Source: Bryobacterales bacterium | GTDB lineage: Bacteria > Acidobacteriota > Terriglobia > Bryobacterales > Bryobacteraceae | DNA: 42,950 nucleotides | Direction: 5' to 3' | Assembly: GCA_947467185.1 (NCBI GenBank) | Contig: CANIHR010000009.1 | Location: 1-42,950 of the forward strand | In this document: positions 1 to 8,132 of the stretch, in pieces | Position numbering within the stretch: position 1 is the stretch's first letter | How the letters are laid out: each line of letters opens with the position of its first letter | Translations under genes and position numbers: made by a program | The notes under the pieces: generated by a model | Seen by the model: the letters and a program-made list of their open reading frames with translations, nothing else | Told to the model about the DNA's origin: nothing | Databases searched by the model: none

Positions 1-858
1 ACCATCTTCGGCATCGGCCTCGTCAAAACCACAGAGGACTTCGGCGTCCAGGGCGAAACACCCTCCCACCCCGAACTCCTCGACTGGCTCGCCACCGAAT
101 TCGTCCGCTCCAACTGGGACGTAAAACACCTCGTCCGCCTCATGGTCACCTCCGCCGCCTACCGGCAGGCCTCCACCGCCACACCCGATCTCGTCGCCCG
201 CGACCCCGAAAATCGCCTCCTCGCGCGCGGCCCCCGCGTCCGCCTCCCCGCCGAAGCCATCCGCGACCAGGCCCTCTTCGCCTCCGGTCTCCTCGTCGAA
301 CACGTCGGCGGCCCCAGCACAATGCCGTACCAGCCCGCCGGGCTTTGGAAAGAGACCGCCATGCAGGACATGAACTATACCCAGGGCCACGGCGACGACC
401 TCTACCGCCGCGGCCTCTACACCTTCTGGAAACGCACCATCGCCCCGCCCATGATGATGAACTTCGACGCCGCCGGCCGCGAAACCTGCGTCGTCCGCGA
501 GTCCCGCACCGACACCCCCATGCAGGCCTTAAACCTCATGAACGACGTAACCTTTCTGGAAGCCGCCCGAGCCCTGGGTCAGCGCATGATGAATGCGGCC
601 CCAGATCCTGCGAAGCGCCTGCAATACGGCTTCCGACTCCTGCTCTCCCGCTACCCGACGGCGGAAGAAACAAAGGCCCTCGAAGCCAGCCTCAGCTACC
701 ACCGCGACTACTTCCAGACCCGCCCCGCCGCAGCCACCAAACTCCTCGAACAGGGCGAATCCAAACCCGACCCCAGGCTCGCCCCCCAGGAACTTGCCGC
801 GTACGCCAGCGTCGCCTCCCTCATGCTCAATCTCGACGAGGCGGTAACCAAACAATGA
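1..858 (+). CDS. DUF1549/DUF1553 (PSD1-type) protein, C-terminal part
   Basis: The gene enters from the left edge already in frame, so only its C-terminal 285 residues are visible. They carry the DUF1553 signature: [10 protein letters not shown], then [11 protein letters not shown], then SAAYRQ, and later a DRESRTDTP-like segment ([18 protein letters not shown]). Complete members of this family are usually large secreted proteins with an N-terminal cytochrome c-like segment and DUF1549, common in Planctomycetes and Acidobacteria; their biochemical role is not established, though a place in polysaccharide or sulfated-glycan breakdown is often proposed. The stop codon overlaps the next start (ATGA at 855-858), so it is translationally coupled to a DUF1501 gene, the usual partner. 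Codons end mostly in C, unlike the G-ending preference of genes further right. Confidence 0.9.
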   Translation, partial: TIFGIGLVKTTEDFGVQGETPSHPELLDWLATEFVRSNWDVKHLVRLMVTSAAYRQASTATPDLVARDPENRLLARGPRVRLPAEAIRDQALFASGLLVEHVGGPSTMPYQPAGLWKETAMQDMNYTQGHGDDLYRRGLYTFWKRTIAPPMMMNFDAAGRETCVVRESRTDTPMQALNLMNDVTFLEAARALGQRMMNAAPDPAKRLQYGFRLLLSRYPTAEETKALEASLSYHRDYFQTRPAAATKLLEQGESKPDPRLAPQELAAYASVASLMLNLDEAVTKQ

Positions 859-2252
859 ACTTCTCCAGACGCGATCTTTTCCGCCTCCCCTCCATGACCC
901 TCGGAGCCGCCGCGCTCTCCACCCTAATGGCTGAGGATCAGACCCCGGGCGTCCTTCCCCACTTCCCACCCACCGCCAAACGCGTCATCTACATGTTCCA
1001 GCACGGAGCCCCCTCCCAGCTCGACATGTTCGATCACAAACCCCTCCTCCAGGCCCAGTTCGCGAAAGACCTCCCCGACTCCATCCGCCAGGGCCAGCGC
1101 CTCACCGGCATGACCGCCTTCCAGGCGAAATTCCCCATCGCACCGTCCATCTTCAAATTCGCCCAGCACGGCCAAAGCGGCCAGTGGCTCAGCGAACTCC
1201 TGCCCCACACCGCCAAAATCGCCGACGACATCTGCGTTATCCGCAGCATGCGCACCGAAGCCATCAATCACGACCCCGCCGTTACCTTCTTCCAGACCGG
1301 CTTCCAGCTCGCTGGCCGCCCCAGCATCGGCTCCTGGATCTCCTACGGCCTCGGTTCCGAAAACAAGGACCTCCCCGCCTTCGTCGTCATGGTCTCCCAG
1401 GGCGTCGGCAACACCCAGGCCCTGGCCGACCGCCAGTGGTCCTCGGGCTTCATGCCCACCCAGCACCAGGGCGTCAAATTCCGCTCCGGAGCCGACCCTG
1501 TCCTCTACCTCTCCAACCCCGATGGCTACGAAGACGGAGCCCGCCGCCACTTCCTGGACGACCTCGCGAAGCTCAACAAAATCCGCACCGCCGCCGATCC
1601 CGACCCCGAAATCGGGGCCCGCATCGGCCAGTACGAAATGGCCTACCGGATGCAGCACTCCGTCCCCGAACTGACCGACCTCTCGAGCGAACCCGAATCG
1701 ACCTTCGAACTCTACGGCCCCGACTCCCGCACCCCCGGCACCTACGCCGCCAACTGCATCCTCGCCCGCCGCATGGCCGAACGCGGCGTCCGCTTCGTCC
1801 AGCTCTTCCACCGCGGCTGGGACCAGCACAACAACCTCCCCAAAGAGGTTCGCGGCCAGTGCCTGCAAACCGACCAGCCCTCCGCCGCCCTCGTCATCGA
1901 CCTCAAGCGCCGCGGCCTTCTCAAGGACACCCTCGTCGTCTGGGGCGGTGAATTCGGCCGCACCGTCTACTCCCAGGGAGTCCTCACGGATGCCAATTAC
2001 GGCCGCGACCACCACCCCCGCTGCTTCTCGCTCTGGCTTGCCGGAGGAGGCATCAAGCCCGGCCTCAGCTTCGGAGAAACCGACGACTTCAGCTACAACA
2101 TCACCCAGAACCCCGTCGAGGTCCACGACCTCCACGCGACCATGATGCACTGCCTCGGCATCGACCACAAACGCCTCACGTACAAGTACCAGGGTCGCCA
2201 TTACCGCTTAACTGACGTGAAGGGAAACCTCGTCCCGGAGCTGCTTGCATGA
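855..2252 (+). CDS. DUF1501 family protein with Tat-type signal
   Basis: A 465-residue protein of the DUF1501 family, sulfatase-like in fold. The N-terminus [11 protein letters not shown] followed by an Ala-rich stretch is a twin-arginine export signal, so the protein probably acts in the periplasm or on the surface. Family landmarks visible include [14 protein letters not shown] near residue 50, the [12 protein letters not shown] segment near 135, [10 protein letters not shown] near 158, and FGRT followed later by GRDHHP near residues 370-385. The start at 855 is chosen because it overlaps the upstream stop and begins the signal peptide; the open frame extends further 5' but that part is antisense-like noise over the upstream gene. 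DUF1501 genes are typically paired with DUF1549/DUF1553 genes as here. The exact reaction is unknown. Confidence 0.93.
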   Translation: MNFSRRDLFRLPSMTLGAAALSTLMAEDQTPGVLPHFPPTAKRVIYMFQHGAPSQLDMFDHKPLLQAQFAKDLPDSIRQGQRLTGMTAFQAKFPIAPSIFKFAQHGQSGQWLSELLPHTAKIADDICVIRSMRTEAINHDPAVTFFQTGFQLAGRPSIGSWISYGLGSENKDLPAFVVMVSQGVGNTQALADRQWSSGFMPTQHQGVKFRSGADPVLYLSNPDGYEDGARRHFLDDLAKLNKIRTAADPDPEIGARIGQYEMAYRMQHSVPELTDLSSEPESTFELYGPDSRTPGTYAANCILARRMAERGVRFVQLFHRGWDQHNNLPKEVRGQCLQTDQPSAALVIDLKRRGLLKDTLVVWGGEFGRTVYSQGVLTDANYGRDHHPRCFSLWLAGGGIKPGLSFGETDDFSYNITQNPVEVHDLHATMMHCLGIDHKRLTYKYQGRHYRLTDVKGNLVPELLA

Positions 2253-3205
2253 CCGAACAGGACTGCCTTCGCCTCTCGACAGCGTTTTACGCCCGAGTCG
2301 CGCTCAATCCAGTCCTGCGCCCGCTCTTCCCCGGCAAAACCTTCACCTGCGCCATCAACGAATTCGCCGCGTTCCTCAACCAGTTTCTGGACACCGGAGG
2401 CGACCCGCAAAAGCGCTGGCATCTGAGCCTCCGCGAGTCCCACGACCGCTTCAAACTCACGCCCGAACACCGAGCGGCCTGGCTCCTTTGCATGAAAGAA
2501 GCCTGTGATGACGCAGACTTAAATAACTTCTTCCGCCAGACCTCGAAGTACCTAATCCACCAGGAACCCGGCCCCATAGCGGAACCCGACCTGGCCAAAC
2601 GCTGGACCGCCCAGACGATGGTGGATGCCCTTGTCGCCGCCGTACGAAGCAACAACGACGACGAAGCCATCGCCATCGCCGAACACCCCGACCTGAACCT
2701 GTTCGACGCCTCCGTACGCTGCGGAATCCTCTCGCTGATGCTCCGCAGCCGCCGTCCCAAACTCCACGACCACGCAGCGGAAGCCATCCAGACGAACCCA
2801 GCCATCATCAAAGAACGCTTCGCCGGAAGAACCCTCCTCCACGACGCAGCAGCATCCGGCAACCTCCGCTTCGTCAACCTCCTGCTGACCCTCGGCGCAA
2901 ACCCGAATGAACAAACCGCCGGACGCCCCCCCCCCCTCTACTGCGTAGCCAACGAATGCGGCTCCGAAACCGGCCCCGCAGTAGTGCGCGCCCTGATAGC
3001 CGCCGGAGCCAACCCCAACGCCGCAGACGGGGTTAAACACTGCACCCCGCTCCACATGGCCGCCCGCCGGGGCCACACCGCCATAGCCGAAGCCCTCCTC
3101 GCCTGCGGAGCCGACATCAACGCCCGCGACACCCAGGGCGTCACACCCCTGATGCGAGCCCGCAACTGCCGCAAACCTGCAATCTGGTACAAAGGACTGA
3201 AATGA
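2249..3205 (+). CDS. Truncated hemoglobin fused to ankyrin repeats
   Basis: A 318-residue two-part protein. Residues about 8-103 resemble a group II-like truncated hemoglobin: FYARV at 13-17 (B helix), LFPG at 26-29, GGD after helix E, LRESH65DRF supplying the candidate proximal heme histidine, and AW78LLCM with the G-helix tryptophan typical of the group. Residues about 190-318 are ankyrin repeats: [70 protein letters not shown]. The middle, about 120-185, is helical and unassigned. No signal peptide is seen, so it is probably cytoplasmic, unlike its exported operon neighbours. The start overlaps the previous stop (ATGA, 2249-2252). An 11-C run at 2926-2936 encodes part of RPPP in the ankyrin region, and any one-base slip would truncate the last two repeats. 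The globin assignment is by motif reading only. Confidence 0.75.
   Translation: MTEQDCLRLSTAFYARVALNPVLRPLFPGKTFTCAINEFAAFLNQFLDTGGDPQKRWHLSLRESHDRFKLTPEHRAAWLLCMKEACDDADLNNFFRQTSKYLIHQEPGPIAEPDLAKRWTAQTMVDALVAAVRSNNDDEAIAIAEHPDLNLFDASVRCGILSLMLRSRRPKLHDHAAEAIQTNPAIIKERFAGRTLLHDAAASGNLRFVNLLLTLGANPNEQTAGRPPPLYCVANECGSETGPAVVRALIAAGANPNAADGVKHCTPLHMAARRGHTAIAEALLACGADINARDTQGVTPLMRARNCRKPAIWYKGLK
2926..2936 (+). repeat. 11-base poly-C tract inside a coding region
   Basis: Eleven consecutive C residues lie within codons 226-230 of the globin-ankyrin gene (Arg-Pro-Pro-Pro-Leu). As given, the reading frame is intact across it. Tracts of this length are prone to slipped-strand mutation and to sequencing error; whether it switches expression cannot be told from one sequence. 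Confidence 0.9.
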
Positions 3206-4155
3206 ACCGACGCACTTTTCTCCAAACCTCCGCCGCAGCAGGAATGGCCGCCGCAGCCCTGAACGCTGACATGAAGATCCCGATCATCGACTGCCACATC
3301 CACCTGTTCGACGTGAACCGCAAACAGGGAGTGCCCTGGCCCGCGAAGACCGACACGGTCCTCTACAAGACCGCGCTGCCCGATCGCCTCAAAAAGATCG
3401 CCCAGCCCCTCGGCGTCGTCGGTGCCATCGAAGTCGAAGCCAGCCCCTGGTTCGATGACAACCAGTGGGTCCTCGACATCGCCGCGAAGGAGAAGTTCAT
3501 CGTCGGCCACATCGGCGATCTCGAACCCGAAAAACCCGCCTTCCGCGCGCAGCTCGACCGGCTCCACAAGAACCCCCTCTTCCGCGGCATCCGCTACGGA
3601 AACCTCTGGGATCGCGACTTCACCGCCATGATCGGCAAGCCCGAATTCATCGCCGGCATCAAAGCCCTCGCCGACGCCGATCTGGTGATGGACTCCGCCA
3701 ACCCGACGCCACAGCTGATCGCCGACCTCGTCCGCCTCACCGACAAGGTCCCGAGCATCCGCGTCGTCCTCGACCACCTGCCGAGAATGGACCGCCCCTC
3801 CGATCCGAAGGTCCTCCGCAAGTACCAGATGGACCTCGCCGAATTGGGCAAGAGAAAACAGGTCTTCGCAAAGGTCTCCGGAGTCGTAAAAAAGATCAAC
3901 GGCAAGACCGAAGAAAACCCCGCCGTCTACAAAGCCACCATCGACGAAATGTGGGCTATCTTCGGAGAAGACCGCCTCCTCTACGGCAGCGACTGGCCCA
4001 ACAGCGACCAATACGCCGAGTACCCCGTGGAGCTCAAAATCGTCCGCACCTACTTCGAAGCCAAGGGAGCCGAAGCCGCCAACAAGTACTTCTGGAAAAA
4101 CTCCCTCGCCGCCTACAAGTGGGTCCACCGCGACGCCTCGCAGCCGAAGCTGTAA
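3202..4155 (+). CDS. Secreted amidohydrolase family protein (TIM-barrel)
   Basis: A 317-residue metal-dependent hydrolase of the amidohydrolase_2 / lactonase type (COG3618-like). [20 protein letters not shown] at the N-terminus is a twin-arginine signal. The metal-binding start of the barrel is H32-x-H34 in CHIHLFD; the strand with DHLPRMD near residue 193 and the GSDWP aspartate near residue 261 complete the usual set. Relatives act on sugar lactones, 2-pyrone-4,6-dicarboxylate and similar substrates; the substrate here cannot be read from sequence. It overlaps the globin-ankyrin stop by four bases and is the last gene of the operon; its stop codon directly abuts the stop of the convergent gene, leaving no room for an intergenic terminator. 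Confidence 0.88.
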   Translation: MNRRTFLQTSAAAGMAAAALNADMKIPIIDCHIHLFDVNRKQGVPWPAKTDTVLYKTALPDRLKKIAQPLGVVGAIEVEASPWFDDNQWVLDIAAKEKFIVGHIGDLEPEKPAFRAQLDRLHKNPLFRGIRYGNLWDRDFTAMIGKPEFIAGIKALADADLVMDSANPTPQLIADLVRLTDKVPSIRVVLDHLPRMDRPSDPKVLRKYQMDLAELGKRKQVFAKVSGVVKKINGKTEENPAVYKATIDEMWAIFGEDRLLYGSDWPNSDQYAEYPVELKIVRTYFEAKGAEAANKYFWKNSLAAYKWVHRDASQPKL

Positions 4156-5028
4156 CTACAGGCCGAAAGGCCAAACCTGCTGTACCGTTTTACCCAGGAC
4201 CTGCGCCAGGTCGTCGTGGTTCAGGAAGTCGAGATGCTTCCGGAACAGTTCGACGGCCTGTCCGTAGGTCAGTTCTTTTAGTGACACCGGCCAGTCCGTG
4301 CCCCACATCAGCCGCTTCGCCCCGAAGCTGTCGAAGAGGCGTTTCACCTGTTCCTTTGAATCGGGGTAGGGATATGGTTGCTTCGAAAGCGACCACATGT
4401 GCGAAATCTTGACGTAGACCTTCGGGTACCGCTGCAAAGCGAGTAGTAATTCGAGTTTCGCCGGGTCGGCCAGCGGCGAATCGGCCATGTGATCGATCAC
4501 CACCGTAAGCTCCGGATTGCGCTCGATCAGCGGAACAAGATCGGGCATTCGCGTCACCGGAGTCAGCACAGTCATCGGGACCATCAGCTCCGCGCAGCGC
4601 TTCCACAGAGGCGGCATCAGCGGACCCTGCATCCAGTTGCCGTCCGCATTGGCCGAAGGGCTGATGCGGACGCCGCGGAAGCCCTGTTCCGTGAGTTTGC
4701 TGAGGTGGTCGGGCGCTGCCGGGTCTTCGGGATTCACGCGAGCCACCCCGTGGAACATCTTCGGATACCGCTTCAGAACGTCAGCCAGGTAGCTGTTGTC
4801 CCACTTGTAATGGATCACCTGGATGATGACGGTACGAGCCACGCCATTGGCCTTCATCAGCTCCAGCAGCATCTCGGCCGAAGCGTCATCGGCTGGAGGT
4901 TTGGCCCCGGCAGCGAACGGAAACGCCGGGTCGTGTTTGAACACGTGGACGTGCGAGTCAATCGTCAGCGGAGTCGTCTGGGCAGAGGCCGCAGCGGCGA
5001 GTGCTCCGACGAAAGCTCGCCGGTCCAT
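4156..5028 (-). CDS. Second amidohydrolase family protein
   Basis: A 290-residue amidohydrolase_2 family protein related in layout to the gene that converges on it. The N-terminus MDRRAFVGALAAAASAQ is a short Tat-like signal; H26-x-H28 in DSHVHVF is the metal motif, VIDHM near residue 180 and GTDWP near residue 250 are the later metal or catalytic elements. The start at 5028 is preferred over the longer open frame (to 5130) because it begins the signal peptide and overlaps the upstream stop as TAATG. It is the third gene of a minus-strand operon with the DUF6282-like and PLP enzymes. Substrate unknown; two such hydrolases placed tail to tail may be diverged duplicates. Confidence 0.87.
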   Translation of the reverse strand: MDRRAFVGALAAAASAQTTPLTIDSHVHVFKHDPAFPFAAGAKPPADDASAEMLLELMKANGVARTVIIQVIHYKWDNSYLADVLKRYPKMFHGVARVNPEDPAAPDHLSKLTEQGFRGVRISPSANADGNWMQGPLMPPLWKRCAELMVPMTVLTPVTRMPDLVPLIERNPELTVVIDHMADSPLADPAKLELLLALQRYPKVYVKISHMWSLSKQPYPYPDSKEQVKRLFDSFGAKRLMWGTDWPVSLKELTYGQAVELFRKHLDFLNHDDLAQVLGKTVQQVWPFGL

Positions 5029-5900
5029 TACTTCATCCCCAGCGCATGCGCTGGATTGGTCTTTGACATCAGATCGATATCTGCCTGCGAGATGCCTTCC
5101 TTCAGCAGCCCCGCGATATACGCGACCCACCCGTCCGGGTGCAGCGGGTTCGTCGCCTGGCCCAGATCACTCGACATGATGCAGTGCTTCGGCCCCACCT
5201 GCCGCATGGCGTCGGCATACTGCTTCATGGTGAACTCAGGCTTCTTGCCCAACGTCCCGTTGTAGACGAACTCGATGTAAGCACCGAGGTCCGCCGCCTC
5301 TTTCATCTGAGCAATGGTCATCTGGACCGGTGCAATCAGACCATGCGTGACCACCACGTTCTCCACGCCCTGGCGCTTCGCCTCCCGAATGATCATGAGG
5401 CCTTCCTGCGCCGAGGAATGGCCCGTCTCCAGCATCAGATGGTGTTTGGCCGCCAACGCGATCACCGCTTTCGTTTCGGGCAGCAATTCGCCGTTCCGCG
5501 AGACCGACACAAACGGTCGCTTCTCTTTTGAGTAACGCACTTGGTTTTCCGCATCGAATGTGGGCATCCAGATCACACGGCCGAGGTTGCCTTCCACCAT
5601 CACCATGCGTTCGATGGCTGCCGGATTCACGCCGCCCACCGAGCGATTCAGGTCGATGCCACCGAACACCTCCAGATTCGGAGCCTGCTTCTTCACGATC
5701 CACGCCAGCGACGCCGTCGGCTCGTAGTGGTTCTTCAGCACGATCCCCCGCATCCCCCGGGCCTGCGCCAGTTTCACCAGTTCATCGGCGTCAATAGAGC
5801 GGGCCACGCTGTCGGGTCCGGAATGCGCGTGGATGTCCACGATCCCGTTCAACTGCCCAAAAACGGGCAAGGCTGCAAGCAAAGCTACTGCGATCTTCAT
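5028..5900 (-). CDS. DUF6282-like metal-dependent hydrolase, secreted
   Basis: A 290-residue protein whose N-terminus MKIAVALLAALPVFGQ is a Sec signal. After it comes VDIHAHSGPD with H24-x-H26, then LVKLAQARGMRGIVLKNHY, and GGIDLNRSVGGVNP, which match the DUF6282 family of amidohydrolase-like barrels. A late segment GPKHCIMSSDLGQ carries the aspartate expected at the barrel end. The start at 5900 overlaps the stop of the PLP-enzyme gene by four bases (ATGA on the minus strand), and its own stop overlaps the next start. Family function is undetermined; the neighbours suggest hydrolysis of a small compound whose product is an amino or hydroxy acid (inference). Confidence 0.8.
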   Translation of the reverse strand: MKIAVALLAALPVFGQLNGIVDIHAHSGPDSVARSIDADELVKLAQARGMRGIVLKNHYEPTASLAWIVKKQAPNLEVFGGIDLNRSVGGVNPAAIERMVMVEGNLGRVIWMPTFDAENQVRYSKEKRPFVSVSRNGELLPETKAVIALAAKHHLMLETGHSSAQEGLMIIREAKRQGVENVVVTHGLIAPVQMTIAQMKEAADLGAYIEFVYNGTLGKKPEFTMKQYADAMRQVGPKHCIMSSDLGQATNPLHPDGWVAYIAGLLKEGISQADIDLMSKTNPAHALGMK

Positions 5901-6946
5901 AGCTGAATACGCTCCATCACGGGCCAGACTTCTTCCACGTTGTTTCCCCGGCACGCATAAATTCTGTCATACAAATTGGCGGTCGGGTCGCAGTGCGGCG
6001 GAAGCAGTTCGACGCGGTCTCCGACCCGCAATTTGGCGTGGTCGATGTACCCGAATTCGTCGCCGCCCCAGCGGTATCCCGAGCCGGGCAGACCCACAGG
6101 TTCGGGGCCAAACGGCCGGTCCGTCGAGAAGGCCTTGAAACCCGCATCGACCGTCACGAAGTCCGCGTGATTGGCGCTGATGACGGTCGCGAGCACCGTC
6201 ATGGAGTTCTCGAAACCGGCGTCGATCTTGCGGTACGCCAGGTCCATCAGCGGATACGATCCGGCCTGCAGTTCGGTCACTTCAGGTAGCGTCAGATCCA
6301 CCGTCCACGTGCCCGTGCTGCCACCCGAAAGGATGTCGGTGTGCAGCCCATGCGAGGCAAACGCGTCACGAACCGCGACCGCCTGAGCGAAGCAATCCGA
6401 CGAGATACGGCGGCGCTCTTCTTCATTCGCACCATGCGATCCGCTGACCGAATACGCCTGAATGCCGCGCAGCCAAAGATGACTGGCCTGATCGATAGCA
6501 AGCGCGATATCGACGGCCTGATCGAGCGTCGCCGCACCGGTACGATGGTCTCCGATATCGAGGTCCACCAGCACCGAAACCTGGGTATTGGCCGCAGCCG
6601 CCGCTTCCTGATACCAGCGGACCTGGGTGATGTGATCCACCACCACCATCGCGCCCGTCGCGACCGCGCGGGCCATCTTGATCGGGTCCGCCAGCGGCGA
6701 GGTGAGCAGCAGACCGGTGATGCCGGACTTGGCCAGCAGTTCGGCTTCGGGTACCGTCGCGCAGCACATGCCACACGCCCCGGCTGCGAGCTGCCGGCGG
6801 GCCAGCGGGACGCACTTATGTGCCTTCATGTGAGGCCGAAGCTGCTTCCCGGCAGCAGCGGCATCAGCGGCGGCGCGGGCGACGTTCGCTTCCAGCAGGT
6901 CGAGGTCGACCACCAGCGCGGGGGTTGGGATGGTTTGTTTGGTCAA
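5897..6946 (-). CDS. DSD1-family PLP enzyme, D-threonine aldolase-like
   Basis: A fold-type III (alanine-racemase-like) PLP enzyme of about 349 residues. IPTPALVVDLDLLEANV opens the domain, and RPHMKAHK near residue 40 holds the PLP lysine. Near the C-terminus PPHCDPTANLYD supplies a metal site: an H-x-D pair, as described for bacterial D-threonine aldolases, rather than the H-x-C pair of eukaryotic D-serine dehydratase (family knowledge; assignment inferred). Such enzymes cleave D-beta-hydroxy-amino acids to glycine and an aldehyde. No ATG exists near the domain start; TTG at 6946 or TTG at 6952 are the best starts, leaving only about 20 bases to the divergent aminotransferase. A longer frame reaching 7015 would overlap that gene and is less likely. 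Confidence 0.82.
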   Translation of the reverse strand: MTKQTIPTPALVVDLDLLEANVARAAADAAAAGKQLRPHMKAHKCVPLARRQLAAGACGMCCATVPEAELLAKSGITGLLLTSPLADPIKMARAVATGAMVVVDHITQVRWYQEAAAAANTQVSVLVDLDIGDHRTGAATLDQAVDIALAIDQASHLWLRGIQAYSVSGSHGANEEERRRISSDCFAQAVAVRDAFASHGLHTDILSGGSTGTWTVDLTLPEVTELQAGSYPLMDLAYRKIDAGFENSMTVLATVISANHADFVTVDAGFKAFSTDRPFGPEPVGLPGSGYRWGGDEFGYIDHAKLRVGDRVELLPPHCDPTANLYDRIYACRGNNVEEVWPVMERIQL

Positions 6947-6971
6947 AGGCAACTGATATTCTCGGATTGTC

Positions 6972-8132
6972 TTGGATCGTATCGCAGCCCTCAAGCCCAC
7001 GGCGGTCAACGCCATTCTCGCCGAAGTTCGCGCCCTGCAGGCACAGGGTCAGAAGATCGTCTCGCTCATGCGCGGAGAGCCTGATTTCCGCACTCCCGCG
7101 CATATCTCCGAGGCCTGTACGAAGGCCCTGGCGAACGGCAGAACCGGCTATCCCGACAACCGGGGCGAGAAGGCGTTTCGCGATGCCGTCGCCGTCAAAC
7201 TGCAGCGCGACAACGCGCTGACCTACGACCCCGGCCGCGAGATTCTCGCAACCTCCGGAGCGACCTTTGGCATCTACGCCGCCCTCGCCGCCCTGCTCGA
7301 AGAAGGCGACGAAGTCCTGCTGCAGGACCCTGTTTATGACGCCTACCAGTCGCCCGTCCTGCTGTTGGGTGGCGTGGTTCGCAAGGTCAAGTCCGAGATC
7401 GTCAACGGCCGTTTCGCCCTCTCGGCGGAAGCGCTCGAAGCGGCCTGGACACCCCGCGTTAAAGTCCTGATTCTGAACACGCCCTGGAATCCGGTGGGCA
7501 GCGTTCTGACCGCCGACGAACTGCGCGCCGTGGCCGAGTTCTGCGAACGCCGCAACATCTGGCTGATCGGCGACGAGATCTACGAAGCGATCACCTATGG
7601 TGGCGCGAAACACCTCTCCGCGCCCGCTGTGGTGCCGTCGCTCAAACACCGCTACATCCACGTCAACAGCCTGTCAAAGACCTACGCGATGCCGGGCTGG
7701 CGTGTCGGTTACTGTGCCGGACCGACGGCGATGATCGACCGCATGTTTATGGTTCTGGCACAGTCGAGTCGTGGTCCCGCGACCTTCATTCAGGACGCAG
7801 CGGCGGAAGCCCTCAGTGGCTCCCAAGCCTGCGTGGATGACATGCGGACCGAATACACCGCCCGCCGTTCCAAGGTGCTGGCCGCGCTTGACGGCATCCC
7901 CGGAGTGGCCGCGCTGGCACCTGAAGGCGGCTTCTTCGCGATGGCCGATATCCGCGCCTTAGGCCAGCGCTCCAACGACGTCCGGCGGCGTCTGCTGCAG
8001 GAACAGGGTCTGGTCGTTGTCCACGGTGCCGCCTATGGCGAAGCCGGGGAAGGCACGCTCCGCGTCTCGTTCGCCAGCGGCGGCGACGTTCTCGATCGCG
8101 GCCTCGAAGCCCTCCGCCGGGGTCTGGCGTAA
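6972..8132 (+). CDS. Class I/II PLP aminotransferase
   Basis: A 386-residue fold-type I aminotransferase of the aspartate-aminotransferase family. Visible landmarks: GYPDNRGEKAFRDAV near 59-73, NTPWNPVG at 169-176, DEIYE at 201-205, SLSK236TYAMPGWRVGY containing the PLP-binding lysine, and the substrate-carboxylate region TLRVSFA near the end. It would transfer an amino group between an amino acid and a 2-oxo acid in the cytoplasm; the substrate is not readable. The start is TTG at 6972: an in-frame stop at 6954 excludes anything longer, and no ATG precedes the conserved N-terminus. The stop overlaps the next start as TAATG, so it is translationally coupled to the FAD/Fe-S dehydrogenase. Confidence 0.88.
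   Translation: MDRIAALKPTAVNAILAEVRALQAQGQKIVSLMRGEPDFRTPAHISEACTKALANGRTGYPDNRGEKAFRDAVAVKLQRDNALTYDPGREILATSGATFGIYAALAALLEEGDEVLLQDPVYDAYQSPVLLLGGVVRKVKSEIVNGRFALSAEALEAAWTPRVKVLILNTPWNPVGSVLTADELRAVAEFCERRNIWLIGDEIYEAITYGGAKHLSAPAVVPSLKHRYIHVNSLSKTYAMPGWRVGYCAGPTAMIDRMFMVLAQSSRGPATFIQDAAAEALSGSQACVDDMRTEYTARRSKVLAALDGIPGVAALAPEGGFFAMADIRALGQRSNDVRRRLLQEQGLVVVHGAAYGEAGEGTLRVSFASGGDVLDRGLEALRRGLA

Noticed and set aside
924-2201. Long open frame on the minus strand, about 425 codons, opposite the DUF1501 gene
   Set aside because: Its translation is low-complexity (Gly, Val, Ala, Glu) and mirrors the codon bias of the DUF1501 gene; the plus-strand frame has clear family motifs.
2938-4128. 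Minus-strand open frame of about 396 codons opposite the amidohydrolase
   Set aside because: No motifs, composition driven by the C-rich coding strand; the opposing frame has a signal peptide and HxH motif.
6971-7661. Minus-strand frame opposite the aminotransferase that could extend the PLP-enzyme operon upstream
   Set aside because: It overlaps the conserved aminotransferase N-terminus and lacks motifs.
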